Shown: positions 37,452-47,739, numbered from the stretch's first letter. The stretch: DNA of 64,000 bases from an uncultured Microbacterium sp. (GCF_945952435.1 NZ_CAMFHZ010000001.1:124001-188000), one strand, 5' to 3'. Numbers and translations are program-made. The notes: a model not told the origin generated them from the sequence alone.

Positions 37452-38141
37452 TCAGATGGCGTTGACGTCCAGCGGGATGCCGGGGCCGAACGTGGTCGAC
37501 ACGGCGCCCTTCTGGATGTAGCGGCCCTTGGAGCTGGACGGCTTGAGGCGGACGATCTCCTCGAGCGCGGCCTTCATGTTCTCGTCGAGCTGCTCGGCCG
37601 AGAACGACGCCTTGCCGACGACGAAGTGCACGTTGGCGTGCTTGTCGACGCGGAACTCGATCTTGCCGCCCTTGATCTCCTCCACGGCCTTGGCCGGGTT
37701 GGGGGTCACGGTGCCGGTCTTGGGGTTCGGCATCAGGCCGCGGGGACCGAGGACCTTACCGAGTCGACCGACCTGGCCCATGAGCTCCGGCGTGGAGACG
37801 GCCGCGTCGAACGCGGTCCAGCCGCCGGCGACCTTCTCGATGAGCTCGGCGCCGCCGACCTCATCGGCACCCGCGGCGATCGCGGCCTCGGCGGCCGGAC
37901 CGGTCGCGAAGACGATGACGCGGGCGGTCTTGCCGGTGCCGTGCGGGAGGATGACGGTGCCGCGCACCATCTGGTCAGCCTTGCGCGGGTCGACCGAGAG
38001 CTTCAGCGCGACCTCGACGGTGGAGTCGAACTTCGCGGAGCCGGTCTCCTTCGCAAGGACGACGGCCTCGGACGGGGTGTAGAAGCGGTCTGCCTCGATC
38101 TTCGCGGCAGCAGCGTTGTAAGCCTTGGACTTGGTAGCCAT
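37452..38141 (-). CDS. rplA: 50S ribosomal protein L1
   Basis: Binds 23S rRNA at the L1 stalk and in many bacteria represses its own L11-L1 transcript. The 229-residue protein shows the family sequence throughout ([50 protein letters not shown]). GAGGAGAG precedes ATG 38141. It follows rplK by 10 bp and ends before a stem-loop. Confidence 0.99.
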   Translation of the reverse strand: MATKSKAYNAAAAKIEADRFYTPSEAVVLAKETGSAKFDSTVEVALKLSVDPRKADQMVRGTVILPHGTGKTARVIVFATGPAAEAAIAAGADEVGGAELIEKVAGGWTAFDAAVSTPELMGQVGRLGKVLGPRGLMPNPKTGTVTPNPAKAVEEIKGGKIEFRVDKHANVHFVVGKASFSAEQLDENMKAALEEIVRLKPSSSKGRYIQKGAVSTTFGPGIPLDVNAI

Positions 38142-38151
38142 TGTTCTCTCC

Positions 38152-38583
38152 TCAGCCCTCGACCGTGATGCCCATGGAACGGGCGGTTCCTGCGATGATC
38201 TTGGACGCGGCCTCGACGTCGTTCGCGTTCAGGTCGGCCTGCTTCTGCTCGGCGATCTGACGGACCTGCTCGGCCGTGATCTTCGCGACCTTGACGGTGT
38301 GCGGAGTGGCGGAGCCCTTCTGCACGCCCGCGGCCTTCTTGATGAGCTCGGCGGCCGGCGGGGTCTTCAGGACGAAGGTGAAGCTGCGGTCCTCGTAGAC
38401 GGTGATCTCGACGGGGATGACGTTGCCGCGCTGCGACTCGGTCGCCGCGTTGTACGCCTTGCAGAACTCCATGATGTTGACGCCGTGCTGACCGAGCGCG
38501 GGGCCGATCGGCGGGGCCGGGTTGGCGGCGCCGGCGTTGATCTGGAGCTTGATCAGGCCGGTCACCTTCTTCTTCGGTGCCAT
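38152..38583 (-). CDS. rplK: 50S ribosomal protein L11
   Basis: Binds 23S rRNA in the GTPase-associated centre and is the target region of thiostrepton. The 143-residue protein shows [40 protein letters not shown] and the C-terminal [12 protein letters not shown]. The 223-nt stretch between it and the nusG terminator should contain the operon promoter and the L1 feedback site, but neither could be pinned down by eye. Confidence 0.99.
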
Positions 38584-38806
38584 GATGATTCCTTTCTCGA
38601 GCGGATGCCCTGGGGCGTCCCTCTCCCGCGGATCCGGCATCTCCGGAACGCGGTGGCGTTCGCGCGCACGATGAACGGGCGCACAAACCACACAAGTCTA
38701 CCGGATCCGGGGTTCCTCCGCATCCCGGGCCGCCCCCACATCGGCAACAGGAACTCCGGAAGCTCACCGGAGACTTCGTGAGTCACCTGCTCCGGAGTCC
38801 CGAACG

Positions 38807-38842
38807 CGAGAATGGCCGCCCCTCGCGGGACGGCCGTTCTCG
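38807..38842 (-). terminator. Stem-loop between nusG and rplK
   Basis: Arms CGAGAATGGCCG and CGGCCGTTCTCG pair over 12 positions with one non-Watson-Crick pair; it begins 20 bp past the nusG stop and would separate secE-nusG from rplK-rplA. Confidence 0.65.
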
Positions 38843-38862
38843 ATGCGCTTCGCGAGGAAGCG

Positions 38863-39993
38863 TCAGATCATCTTGGTGACCTGGTCGAAGGAGAGCTCGA
38901 CCGGGGTCTCGCGCTCGAAGAGCGAGACGAGGACCGTGAGCTTGCCGCTCTCGGGCTTGATCTCCGAGATCGTGCCGGGGAGCCCGGCGAACGAGCCCTC
39001 CTTGATCGTGATGGTCTCGCCGATCTCGAAGTCGACCTCGGCCGCGACCGGGCGCGCCACCGCGGTGCCGCCCTTGGCAGCCACGGCCTTGGCGGTCGGG
39101 ACGTCCTTGACCTCGACGAGGGACTTCAGCATGGTGAAGGCCTCTTCGAAGCGCAGCGGGGTCGGGTTGTGCGCGTTGCCGACGAAGCCGGTGACGCCGG
39201 GGGTGTGCCGCACGACGGACCAGGTGTCCTCGTTGAGCTCCATGCGCACAAGCACGTAGCCGGGGATCCGGACGCGCGTGACCATCTTGCGCTGACCGTT
39301 CTTGATCTCGACGACGTCCTCCATCGGGACCTCGATCTGGTAGATGTCGTCCTCGACCTCGAGCGTCGACTTGCGCTGCTCGATGTTCGCCTTCACCTTG
39401 CGCTCGAAGCCGGCGTAGGAGTGGATCACGTACCACTTGCCCGGGAGCATGCGCAGATCCATCCGGAAGGCCTCGTACGGGTCCTCCTCGGCGTCGGCGG
39501 GGTCGACGTCGGTCGGGTCGCTCGCCGCGTCGGCGGCGTCGACCGAGGACTCGACGGCGTCCACCACGTCGGCGGCGTCGTCGATCTCGGCGACCTCGTC
39601 CGGGTCGAGGACGGGAGCGTCCTCCTCGCCGTTCACGTCGGGGCCGTCGTAGGGGGTCACCGTGTCGGCGGCCTTGGCCTCGCGGTCGGCCTCCTCCTCG
39701 GCGGTCGAGTCGTTGAGGACCTCGGCGGCGGCCTCGGACTCCGCGGCCTGGTCCAGGTTGAGAGCGTCGTTCACGATCGCGTCTGCCTCCGGGTCTTCGA
39801 TGTCGATGTCTTCGTCGTCCGCGTCTTCGTCGTCATCGCCCTCGACGTGCAGGGCGATGTGCTCGGCGGCGGTCACGGCGCGCTCCTCGAAGGCGAGGAT
39901 GTCGCCTTCCTGCGCCTCGTCGTCCTCACTGGACTGCTCGGCGGCGGTCGCCCAATCGACGTCGTCGCCGAGGTATCGTTCGCGTTCGGACAC
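38863..39993 (-). CDS. nusG: Transcription antitermination factor NusG with long acidic N-terminal extension
   Basis: Binds RNA polymerase and couples transcription to Rho or the ribosome. The NGN domain begins only at about residue 185 ([20 protein letters not shown]) and the KOW domain ends the protein ([20 protein letters not shown]), so about 184 of the 376 residues form an extension very rich in Asp, Glu and Ala. GTG 39993 ([11 protein letters not shown]) has AAGGAG 8 nt upstream and no internal start has a comparable site, so the extension is probably translated. Actinobacterial NusG proteins often have such tails, but this one is long. Gene order tRNA-Trp, secE, nusG, rplK, rplA is classic. 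Confidence 0.97.
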   Translation of the reverse strand: MSERERYLGDDVDWATAAEQSSEDDEAQEGDILAFEERAVTAAEHIALHVEGDDDEDADDEDIDIEDPEADAIVNDALNLDQAAESEAAAEVLNDSTAEEEADREAKAADTVTPYDGPDVNGEEDAPVLDPDEVAEIDDAADVVDAVESSVDAADAASDPTDVDPADAEEDPYEAFRMDLRMLPGKWYVIHSYAGFERKVKANIEQRKSTLEVEDDIYQIEVPMEDVVEIKNGQRKMVTRVRIPGYVLVRMELNEDTWSVVRHTPGVTGFVGNAHNPTPLRFEEAFTMLKSLVEVKDVPTAKAVAAKGGTAVARPVAAEVDFEIGETITIKEGSFAGLPGTISEIKPESGKLTVLVSLFERETPVELSFDQVTKMI

Positions 39994-40043
39994 TTGCTTC
40001 ACTCCTTCAGGTTCGGCCGGATCGGAGGATCCCGGCCGCGGGA

Positions 40044-40319
40044 TCACGCGGTCTTCCCGGGAACCCCGAAGACTTGCGTCGTCAGCCACGAGAAGGCCAT
40101 GTCCAGCCCGTACACCAGGGCCATCATCACGATGACGAAGCCGAGGACGACCAGCGTGTACTTGACGAGCTCCTTGCGCGTGGGGGTGACCACCTTGCGG
40201 AGCTCCGCGATCACCTGACGGATGAACAGCGCGATGCGCCCGAAGAAGCCGAGCTTCTTGTCGCGGCCCGCGCCGCCGTTCGCCGTGGAGACCACAGCGC
40301 CCGATGCGTCCTGAACCAT
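40044..40319 (-). CDS. secE: Preprotein translocase subunit SecE
   Basis: Essential small subunit of the SecYEG channel, 91 aa. A basic amphipathic region ([31 protein letters not shown]) precedes the single membrane helix ([20 protein letters not shown]). It lies directly downstream of tRNA-Trp and upstream of nusG. Confidence 0.97.
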   Translation of the reverse strand: MVQDASGAVVSTANGGAGRDKKLGFFGRIALFIRQVIAELRKVVTPTRKELVKYTLVVLGFVIVMMALVYGLDMAFSWLTTQVFGVPGKTA

Positions 40320-40358
40320 CCTCGAGTACCTTTCGTGTGCCAGCTACGCGCTGACGCG

Positions 40359-40431
<73 letters not shown>

Positions 40432-40449
40432 AGAGGCCGTGTGGCCTCT
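40432..40449. terminator. Short hairpin between poxB and tRNA-Trp
   Basis: AGAGGCC-gtgt-GGCCTCT, 7-bp arms, directly upstream of the tRNA. It could end read-through from poxB or mark tRNA processing. Confidence 0.4.
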
Positions 40450-40598
40450 GCCCGCCTTCTCCCCCGGACCGACCAGATGGACGGCACGGCGAAAGAATGC
40501 AGACAACAACTGCTCGTCCAGTGTACGGCATCCCCGGACGGCCACCGAACCCGCGGGCCATCCCGGGCGCGTTGCGGCGATCCATCCGACCGCTCCCG

Positions 40599-42323
40599 TC
40601 AGAACAGTTGCCGCCAGTTCGCCTTCGCGAGATCGAGCAGTTCGTCGCCGCGGCCGGAGAGGACGGTGCGGATCGCATAGAGCGCGAACCCCTTGACCTG
40701 TTCCGCGTTGACCGCCGGGGGCATGGACAGCTCCTGCCGCTCGCAGACCACGTCCAGCAACGCGGGGCCGTCGTGCGCCAGCACTTCGCGCAGGGCGTCC
40801 GGCAGATCCTCGCTGCGCTCCACGCGCCGACCGAAGATGCCCATCGCGTCGGCGACCGCCGCGAAATCCGGATTGACCAGCTCGGTGCCGTAGTTCACGA
40901 ACCCGGCGGCCTTCATCTCCAGCTCGACGAAGTTCAGCGACGAGTTGTTCACGACGATCGTCTTGACCGGCAGGCTGTTCTGGGTGAGCGAGATGAGCTC
41001 GCCGAGCATCATCGTCAGCCCTCCGTCGCCCGCGAGCGCGACGACCTGCCGCTCCGGCTCGGAGGCCTGGGCACCGATCCCGTGCAGCAGCGCGTTGGCC
41101 ATCGAACCGTGGTTGAACGAGCCGATGAGACGGCGACGCCCGTTCATGTGCAGGTAGCGCGCGGCCCAGACGGTGGGCGAACCGACGTCGGCGGTGAAGA
41201 CGGCGTCGTCGGCGGCCGCCTCGTCCAGGAGGCGGGCGAGGTACTGCGGGTGGATGGGCTTGCGGCCCTTCGACGGCACCGCCAGCTCGTCGAGCTTGGC
41301 CCTCGTCTTGCGGTAGTGCGCGGTCGCGTCGTCCAGGTGTCCTCGGCGTCGATCGGTCTTCAGCCGTGGGAGCAGCGCCGCGGCGGTGGCGCCGACGTCT
41401 CCCACGAGCGCGAGGTCGACGGGATGGCGCCGGCCGATGTTCTCGCCGCGGATGTCGACCTGGATGGTCGTCGCGCCGGCCGGGTAGAACTGGGGATAGG
41501 GGAAATCGGATCCGAGGACCAGCAGCGCGTCCGCGCCCTCCATCGCCCGGTAGCCCGAGGCGAAGCCGAGCAGCCCGGTCATGCCGACGTCGAAGGGGTT
41601 GTCGTATTCGACGAACTCCTTGCCGCGGAGGGCGTGGACGACGGGCGCCGCGAGACGGTCCGCCAGCGCGACGACCTCGTCGTGCGCGCCCTCCGCCCCC
41701 GCACCGGCGAGGATCGTGACCTTGGCGGCGGCGTTGAGCAGCGTCGCCGCACGCTCCAGCTCCCCCGGACTCGGCACGACGATCGGCCGGCTCCGCTCGA
41801 TCATGGCGATCGCATCGTCCGCGGCCTCCGCGAGGGCGATGTCGCCGGGGATCACGAGAACGGCTACGCCGCGCTTCGCGATCGCCTGCCGCATCGCGAC
41901 CTGCAGCAGCCGCGGCATCTGCACCGGGTCGGAGACGTACTCGACGTACACGCTGCACTCCCGGAACAGCTCCTGGGGGTGCGTCTCCTGGAAGTACTGC
42001 GTGCCGATCTCGCTCGTCGGGATGTGCGCGGCGATCGCCAGCACCGGCACGCGCGAGCGGTTGGCGTCGTAGAGCCCGTTGATGAGGTGGAGGTTGCCCG
42101 GACCGCAGGATCCCGCCGCGACCGCGAGATCGCCGGTCAGCGCCGCCTCCGCCGCGGCCGCGAAGGCGGCGGTCTCCTCGTGGCGGACGTGCACCCAGCG
42201 GATGGTCCCGTCCTTGCGCAGAGCGTCGGTGAACCCGTTCAGCGAATCCCCCGGGATCCCGTACACGCGCTTCACCCCGTTCGCGCGGAGTGTGGCGACG
42301 ATGTTCTCGGCGACGGTGGTCAT
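40599..42323 (-). CDS. poxB: Pyruvate:quinone dehydrogenase / pyruvate oxidase (ThDP-dependent)
   Basis: Oxidises pyruvate to acetate and CO2, passing electrons to quinone at the membrane in PoxB-type enzymes. The 574-residue protein has the three ThDP-enzyme domains: the catalytic Glu in [20 protein letters not shown], the FAD-binding middle domain, and the ThDP motif [19 protein letters not shown] followed by [19 protein letters not shown]. The C-terminus ([20 protein letters not shown]) resembles the PoxB membrane-association segment. GGAGGGAG precedes ATG 42323. A 17-bp stem-loop separates it from the aldehyde dehydrogenase upstream. Acetate produced here would be used through the aceB-aceA shunt. 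Confidence 0.93.
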   Translation of the reverse strand: MTTVAENIVATLRANGVKRVYGIPGDSLNGFTDALRKDGTIRWVHVRHEETAAFAAAAEAALTGDLAVAAGSCGPGNLHLINGLYDANRSRVPVLAIAAHIPTSEIGTQYFQETHPQELFRECSVYVEYVSDPVQMPRLLQVAMRQAIAKRGVAVLVIPGDIALAEAADDAIAMIERSRPIVVPSPGELERAATLLNAAAKVTILAGAGAEGAHDEVVALADRLAAPVVHALRGKEFVEYDNPFDVGMTGLLGFASGYRAMEGADALLVLGSDFPYPQFYPAGATTIQVDIRGENIGRRHPVDLALVGDVGATAAALLPRLKTDRRRGHLDDATAHYRKTRAKLDELAVPSKGRKPIHPQYLARLLDEAAADDAVFTADVGSPTVWAARYLHMNGRRRLIGSFNHGSMANALLHGIGAQASEPERQVVALAGDGGLTMMLGELISLTQNSLPVKTIVVNNSSLNFVELEMKAAGFVNYGTELVNPDFAAVADAMGIFGRRVERSEDLPDALREVLAHDGPALLDVVCERQELSMPPAVNAEQVKGFALYAIRTVLSGRGDELLDLAKANWRQLF

Positions 42324-42378
42324 GGCGGCTCCCTCCGGAAACGAACAGGACGTCTCCACGCTACGCCCCGCGCACGAC

Positions 42379-42418
42379 GAAGGGCCGGTCGATGCGGATG
42401 AGCATCGACCGGCCCTTC
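42379..42418 (-). terminator. Strong stem-loop after the putrescine/GABA cluster
   Basis: Perfect 17-bp arms (left arm GAAGGGCCGGTCGATGC) with a 6-nt loop, between the last aldehyde dehydrogenase gene and poxB. Confidence 0.85.
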
Positions 42419-42456
42419 CCCGCGCGGTGTGCGGCGCGGGCGTTCTGCGGCCGGGG

Positions 42457-43818
42457 TCAGGCCACGCGGATGAGCTTCTTGTTGACGAACTCGTCGGCGG
42501 CGAGCAGGCCCAGCTCACGGGACGTGCCGCTGCGCTTCACGCCGCCGAAGGGCAGCTCGGGGCTATCGGCGAGCACGACGTTCACGTAGACCATGCCCGC
42601 GTCGATCGCGTCGGCCACGCGCTGCGCCTGTGCAGGGTCGGTCGTGTAGACGTAGGACCCGAGGCCGAACGAGGTGTCGTTCGCGAGCGCCACGGCCGCA
42701 TCCTCGTCGGCGACGCGGTAGACGACGGCCGCGGGGCCGAAGAGCTCCTCGCGGTACACGTCCATCTCCGGCGTGACGTCGGCGAGCAGCGTGGGGGCGA
42801 AGAACGCGCCCTCACGCGTGCCTCCGGTGAGCAGCGTGGCGCCCTGGGCGACAGCGCCGTCCACCTGCTCCTGCAGCCGCTCCGCCGCCTGCGTCGAGAC
42901 GAGCGGGCCGAGCACCGTGTCGTCCTTGGCCGGATCCGACGGGACGACCGCCGACAGCGCGGCCACGGCCTTCTCCACGAACGCGTCGTAGAGCGAGTCC
43001 ACGACGATGAAGCGCTTGGCGCCGTTGCACGCCTGGCCGTTGTTGTCCAGGCGCGCGTCCACGGCGGCCTGCACGGTCGCGTCGAGGTCGTCGGTGGACA
43101 GCAGGATGAACGGATCGGATCCGCCGAGCTCGAGCGCGACCTTCTTGAGGTTGCGGCCCGCGACCTCGGCGACCGCCGCACCCGCCCGCTCGGATCCCGT
43201 CACCGACACGCCCTGCACGCGGGGGTCGGCGACGATCGTCGCGGACTGCTCGTTCGTCGCGTACACGTTCACGTACCCGCCGTCCGGCAGGCCGGCGTCG
43301 CGGTAGATCTCCTCCAGGAGCGCCGCGGACTCGGGGCACTGCGGCGCGTGCTTGAGGATGATCGTGTTGCCGACCGCGAGGTTCGGGCCGGTGAAGCGGG
43401 CCACCTGGTAGGCGGGGAAGTTCCACGGCATGATGCCGAACAGCACGCCGAGCGGCGCGCGCCGGATCACCGCGGTCCCCTCGCCGAGGATGTCCAGCGG
43501 CTGGTCGGCCGTGATCTTCTCGGCGTTGTCCGCGTAGAACTCGATGATGTCGGCGGCGAAGTCCACCTCGCCGAGAGCGGCGGCCAGGGGCTTGCCCATC
43601 TCCCGCACGATGATCGCGGCGAACTCGTCGCGGCGGGCCCTGTGGCCCTCGGCGATCGCACGGATCACCCGGGCGCGCTCGGCCACCGGCGTGGTGCCCC
43701 AGATCGCGGCGGCCGCATGCGCGCGGGCGATCGCGTCCTGGATCTGCGCATCGGTGGCGGTCTCGTAGGTCGCCAGGGTCTCGCCCGTGGCCGGGTTGAC
43801 GACGGCGTAGTCGGTCAT
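42457..43818 (-). CDS. NAD(P)-dependent aldehyde dehydrogenase (SSADH/aminobutanal type)
   Basis: A 453-residue cytosolic aldehyde dehydrogenase. The catalytic Cys lies in LDNNGQACNGAKRFIV and the general-base Glu in KVALELGGSDPFILL; the Rossmann-side APLGVLFGIMPWNFPAYQVA is intact. Its length and the NNGQxC pattern resemble the GabD1/Sad-like group. Last gene of the putrescine/GABA cluster. Since a second SSADH-like enzyme lies directly upstream, one of the two probably oxidises 4-aminobutanal to GABA and the other succinic semialdehyde to succinate; sequence alone does not say which. Confidence 0.93.
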   Translation of the reverse strand: MTDYAVVNPATGETLATYETATDAQIQDAIARAHAAAAIWGTTPVAERARVIRAIAEGHRARRDEFAAIIVREMGKPLAAALGEVDFAADIIEFYADNAEKITADQPLDILGEGTAVIRRAPLGVLFGIMPWNFPAYQVARFTGPNLAVGNTIILKHAPQCPESAALLEEIYRDAGLPDGGYVNVYATNEQSATIVADPRVQGVSVTGSERAGAAVAEVAGRNLKKVALELGGSDPFILLSTDDLDATVQAAVDARLDNNGQACNGAKRFIVVDSLYDAFVEKAVAALSAVVPSDPAKDDTVLGPLVSTQAAERLQEQVDGAVAQGATLLTGGTREGAFFAPTLLADVTPEMDVYREELFGPAAVVYRVADEDAAVALANDTSFGLGSYVYTTDPAQAQRVADAIDAGMVYVNVVLADSPELPFGGVKRSGTSRELGLLAADEFVNKKLIRVA

Positions 43819-43847
43819 GTCCGGTTCCTTTCGTTGGTGTGAGGGGC

Positions 43848-45311
43848 TCAGTCGACGGGGATCAGCGTGTACTTGGTGGACAGGTACTCGTGGATGCCCT
43901 CGAGTCCGCCCTCCCGGCCGACGCCGGACTGCTTGACGCCGCCGAACGGCGCGGCCGCGTTCGAGACGACGCCCACGTTGAGCCCCATCATGCCGGTCTC
44001 CAGGCGGTCGATCATGCGCTGACCGCGCTGCAGGTTCTCGGTGAACACGTAGGACACCAGCCCGTACTCGGTGTCGTTGGCGAGGCGCACGGCCTCGTCC
44101 TCGTCCGCGAACGTCGCGATCGCGAGCACCGGTCCGAAGATCTCCTCGCGGAGGATCTCGCTGCCGGCCTGGACGTCCGCGAGCACGGTGGGCTCGTAGA
44201 AGGATCCGACCCCGTCGACGGCCTTGCCGCCGGCCAGCAGGGTCGCGCCGCGCTCGACCGCGTCGCCGACGAGCTCTGCGGCCTTCGCCACGGCGTCGTC
44301 GTCGATGAGCGGACCGATCGTGACGCCCTCCTCCGTGCCCCGGCCGATCTTCATCGCCTTCACGCGCTCGGTGATCCGACGACCGAACTCCTCGGCGACG
44401 TCCTGGTGCACGATGAACCGGTTGGCCGCGGTGCAGGCCTGGCCGATGTTGCGGAACTTGGCCGCCATCGCCCCTTCGACGGCCTTGTCCAGATCGGCGT
44501 CGTCGAAGACGACGAACGGCGCGTTGCCGCCGAGCTCCATCGAAACGCGCAGGACGCCCTCCGCGGCCTGGGCGATGAGCTTGCGGCCGACCTCCGTCGA
44601 CCCCGTGAAGGAGAGCTTGCGCAGCCGCGGGTCGGCGATGATCGGCGCCGAGAGCGCCGAGGAGCGCGAGGTCTGCACGACGTTCACGACGCCGGCGGGA
44701 AGTCCCGCCTCCTCCAGCAGCTTCACGAAGTACATCGTCGTCAGGGGGGTCAGTGCCGGGGGCTTGATGACCACGGTGCAGCCGGCCGCGAGTGCGGGCG
44801 CGATCTTGCGCGTCGCCATCGCGAACGGGAAGTTCCACGGGGTCACGAAGAACGAGGGTCCGACGGGGCGCTGCGAGACGACCATGTGCCCCGTGCCCTC
44901 CGGGTTGAGGCCGTAGCGGCCGGCGATGCGGACCGCCTCCTCGCTGAACCAGCGCAGGAACTCCCCGCCGTAGCCGACCTCGCCGCGGGCCTCGGCCAGG
45001 GGCTTGCCCATCTCGACGGTCATCAGCAGCGCCAGATCCTCCTTGTGCGCCTGGACCAGGTCGAAGGCGCGGCGGAGGATGTCGCTGCGCGTGCGCGGCG
45101 CGGTCGCCGCCCAGGACTCCTGCGCGGCGACCGCCGCGTCGAGGGCCTTGACGCCGTCGGCGGGAGAGGCGTCCGCGATCGTGCGGATCACGTCGTTCGT
45201 GGCGGGGTCGCGCACGTCGAAGGTCTTCCCCCCCTCGGCCTCGACCCACTCGCCGGCGATGTACAGCCCGGTGGGGACGCTGTCGAGCAGCGACTTCTCC
45301 TGATCAGTCAT
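43848..45311 (-). CDS. gabD: Succinate-semialdehyde dehydrogenase
   Basis: Oxidises succinic semialdehyde to succinate with NAD(P)+. The 487-residue protein has the family pattern FFVTPWNFPFAMATRKIAPA, SFTGSTEVGRKLI, the Glu in VSMELGGNAPFVVF and the catalytic Cys in NIGQACTAANRFIV. This sequence type is the classical GabD. AAGGA precedes ATG 45311, 46 bp after the universal stress protein gene in the same direction. It completes the route from GABA to the TCA cycle. Confidence 0.94.
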   Translation of the reverse strand: MTDQEKSLLDSVPTGLYIAGEWVEAEGGKTFDVRDPATNDVIRTIADASPADGVKALDAAVAAQESWAATAPRTRSDILRRAFDLVQAHKEDLALLMTVEMGKPLAEARGEVGYGGEFLRWFSEEAVRIAGRYGLNPEGTGHMVVSQRPVGPSFFVTPWNFPFAMATRKIAPALAAGCTVVIKPPALTPLTTMYFVKLLEEAGLPAGVVNVVQTSRSSALSAPIIADPRLRKLSFTGSTEVGRKLIAQAAEGVLRVSMELGGNAPFVVFDDADLDKAVEGAMAAKFRNIGQACTAANRFIVHQDVAEEFGRRITERVKAMKIGRGTEEGVTIGPLIDDDAVAKAAELVGDAVERGATLLAGGKAVDGVGSFYEPTVLADVQAGSEILREEIFGPVLAIATFADEDEAVRLANDTEYGLVSYVFTENLQRGQRMIDRLETGMMGLNVGVVSNAAAPFGGVKQSGVGREGGLEGIHEYLSTKYTLIPVD

Positions 45312-45357
45312 GGCGGATCCTTCCTTCGTCTTCTGTCGTGTCTTCGGGGGGCGGCCC

Positions 45358-46254
45358 TCAGGCCGGGTCAGGGGCGTCGTCGGCACGGGTGCGCGGGACG
45401 ACGATCATGGGGACGGGGATCACATCGAGCATCTTCGCGGCGGTGGAACCCAGGAAGAGACGGCGGGGCTGGGCGAGGCGGCTGGAGCCGACGAGCATGA
45501 TCTCACCGGGCCGCCACTCCAGTTGCGCGACGGCCTGCTCGATCGTGTCCCCCTGCGCGACGGCGAGCTCGGCGCGCACCCCGTCGGGAAGCTCGGCCTC
45601 CGCGCGGGCGAGCACTTCCTCGCCGTGCGCGGTGCTGACCAGCCGTACCGCCTGCACGTCCATCCCGCGCGGCACGTCGAGCGCGACGAGCGAGACGAGA
45701 CGCAGCGGCGCACCGCTCGCCGCGGAGAGCCCGACCGCCGCGTCCAGCAGGAGGTCGGCGCCGGGCCGGTGACCGACCGCGGCGGTGATCCGCGAGAGCG
45801 GGGCGTCGACGTCGGCCCTGCGGGCATAGGCCGAGGGGGCGAGGGCCACCGAGATCGGCGAGGAGTGCAGCAGGGCCCGGGCGACGCTTCCCATCCGGTG
45901 CAGCCCGAACGTCGCGCCGTTCGCGGCGCCGACGACGATGAGTCCCGCGTCGAGCTCCTCCGCGGCCTGGACCAGACCCTCCGCGAACGAGTCCGCGACG
46001 CGCACATGGCCGGTGTGCAGCACGTCCGTGGGGATGTGCTGCGCCGCCTCGTCCAACCACTGCTTGGCCTGACCGCGGATGAGGCCCTCGTACGAGGGCT
46101 CCGTCGCGACGACCGCGCTCGTGGCTCCCTCATCGGGCAGGACGATGAGCACCCGCAGGGCCCTGCGGGTGCTGCGCGCGATGCGCACGCCCAGGGCGAG
46201 CGCATCCGCGCCGGCATCCGTCGCCGTGTAGCCGACGACGATGGCCGTGGTCAT
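45358..46254 (-). CDS. Universal stress protein with two tandem Usp domains
   Basis: A 298-residue tandem Usp protein. The first domain (residues about 1-140) starts TTAIVVGYTATDAGADAL and carries IVVGAANGATFGLHRMGSVA with GxxG-type ATP-loop residues; the second ends MLVGSSRLAQPRRLFLGSTA followed by VIPVPMIVVP. Its ATG shares one base with the TGA of the putrescine oxidase gene (TGATG), so it is co-translated with an amine-oxidising, H2O2-producing enzyme. Role as a stress or ATP sensor is inferred. Confidence 0.9.
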   Translation of the reverse strand: MTTAIVVGYTATDAGADALALGVRIARSTRRALRVLIVLPDEGATSAVVATEPSYEGLIRGQAKQWLDEAAQHIPTDVLHTGHVRVADSFAEGLVQAAEELDAGLIVVGAANGATFGLHRMGSVARALLHSSPISVALAPSAYARRADVDAPLSRITAAVGHRPGADLLLDAAVGLSAASGAPLRLVSLVALDVPRGMDVQAVRLVSTAHGEEVLARAEAELPDGVRAELAVAQGDTIEQAVAQLEWRPGEIMLVGSSRLAQPRRLFLGSTAAKMLDVIPVPMIVVPRTRADDAPDPA

Positions 46255-47636
46255 CAGCCGTTGTCGCCCGCCGCGCCGCTGGTGCGGCTCGCGTCGAGGA
46301 TCTGCGCGGCGGCGAGACGACCCATCCGGATCGCGCCGTCGACGTGCTGGTAGCCGGCGCCGGCGAGATCCGAGCACGCGAAGTGGATCGGGCCCACGGG
46401 CGTCCGCAGGTCCTTGCCGTAGCGGTGCAGGCCGCCCATGTCGAAGCTCGCCGCGTATGCGCCGCGGGTCCACTCCTCGCTGCCCCAGTCGCTTTCGTAG
46501 TAGACGACCGGGTTCTTCGCCTCGGGGCCGTAGTAGTGCGAGAGCGATTCGAGGATCCGCTCCTTGCGCTCCTCGGCGCTCAGCGCGAAGAGGTCGTCGG
46601 CGTTCTGGTCGCTCACGAAGCCCACGAGAGTTCCGCGCTCGTCCCCGTGGTTGGTGTTGTCGTACGCCTCGTGCGAGAGCTCGTAGGGGCTGAAGGCCGT
46701 GCCGGACAGACCCTGCTCGCGCCAGAACGGACGGTCGTACACGGCGTGCACCTTGATGACGAAGCCCATCGAGATGTGCTGGTGCATCTGGTGCTGGCGG
46801 CGCGGGAGCGGCGGCACGAACGAGATCCGGTTGTAGAGCACGGGCGCGAACGCGAGGACCGCGTAGCGGGCGCTGACCGTGAGCGAGTCGGTGACCGCGG
46901 TCACGCCGTTGTCGTTCCACTCCAGGGTGCGCACCGGCTGGTCGAGGAGGACGTCGTCGCCGAGCCGCTCCGCGAGAAGGATCGGAACCTGCTGCAGACC
47001 GCCGACGACGCGCTTGTCGAGGATGAAGTCGGCGTCGACGAGGTGCGAGTACGAGCCGGCGGACGCTGCCATGAGCAGGGACTGCAGGAGCGAGAACGTG
47101 TGGGTCGGCTTGGTGAGCATCGCGGATCCGGTGGCGAAGGCGAGGTTGCGGACAGCCTCGTCGTCGTCGGTCTGGGCGCGCAGCCACGCATCCCAGGAGA
47201 TCGAGTCCCACTCGGCGGCCTTCGGGTGGTCGTAGGGACGGTCCGGGTCGACCTCGGCGACCATCGCGTCGAGACGCTCGGTGATCTCCGCGATGACCTT
47301 CTCCGTCTCCGGGCTCACCGGGAACATCTCACCGGTGAAGCGGTGCACCTCTCCGTCCGGGCCGACGTAGACGCTGTCGCCCTCGCGGTACCGGCTGAAG
47401 GTCTCCAGCCCCAGCTCGTCGATCGTCTCGATCAGCGCATCCTGGTCGGGCGAGACCCACTGGCCGCCGATCTCGAGCATCGCGCCGTCGATGACGTCGG
47501 TCCACAGGCGGCCGCCGATCCGGTCGCGCGCCTCGAGGACGACGACCGAGAGACCGGCCTTGCGCAACTCGTTCGCGGCGGTGGTGCCTGCGGCGCCCGC
47601 CCCGATGACGAGCACGTCACGCGTGATGTCTGCCAT
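46254..47636 (-). CDS. puo: Flavin monoamine oxidase, putrescine oxidase-like
   Basis: FAD enzyme that oxidises putrescine to 4-aminobutanal, ammonia and H2O2. The 460-residue protein begins with VLVIGAGAAGTTAANELRKA and EARDRIGGRLWTDVIDGAML and ends with a C-terminal FAD contact ACSDLAGAGYQHVDGAIRMG. Layout and neighbours agree with the putrescine oxidases of Rhodococcus and Kocuria; other monoamine substrates remain possible. The start is ATG 47636 with AAGGAGC upstream; a 14-codon extension lacks a site. A 14-bp palindrome lies 24 nt upstream. Confidence 0.9.
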   Translation of the reverse strand: MADITRDVLVIGAGAAGTTAANELRKAGLSVVVLEARDRIGGRLWTDVIDGAMLEIGGQWVSPDQDALIETIDELGLETFSRYREGDSVYVGPDGEVHRFTGEMFPVSPETEKVIAEITERLDAMVAEVDPDRPYDHPKAAEWDSISWDAWLRAQTDDDEAVRNLAFATGSAMLTKPTHTFSLLQSLLMAASAGSYSHLVDADFILDKRVVGGLQQVPILLAERLGDDVLLDQPVRTLEWNDNGVTAVTDSLTVSARYAVLAFAPVLYNRISFVPPLPRRQHQMHQHISMGFVIKVHAVYDRPFWREQGLSGTAFSPYELSHEAYDNTNHGDERGTLVGFVSDQNADDLFALSAEERKERILESLSHYYGPEAKNPVVYYESDWGSEEWTRGAYAASFDMGGLHRYGKDLRTPVGPIHFACSDLAGAGYQHVDGAIRMGRLAAAQILDASRTSGAAGDNG

Positions 47637-47659
47637 TTCCAGCTCCTTCGTCGGGGGAG

Positions 47660-47673
47660 GCACCACGTGGTGC
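47660..47673 (-). promoter_or_regulatory. Perfect palindrome before the putrescine oxidase gene
   Basis: GCACCACGTGGTGC is a fully symmetric 14-mer located between the gabT terminator and the puo start codon. It is a good candidate for a dimeric regulator site, possibly the PucR-type product. Confidence 0.5.
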
Positions 47674-47692
47674 GTCAATGAGAGAGAAATTG

Positions 47693-47733
47693 CCGGGCGC
47701 GATCCAGCATCCCCCGATCCCGATCGCGCCCGG
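47693..47733 (-). terminator. Stem-loop after gabT
   Basis: Perfect 12-bp arms CCGGGCGCGATC and GATCGCGCCCGG, followed on the minus strand by an AT/CT-rich stretch (ATTTCTCTCT), 6 bp past the gabT stop. Confidence 0.8.
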
Positions 47734-47739
47734 ACGTCT

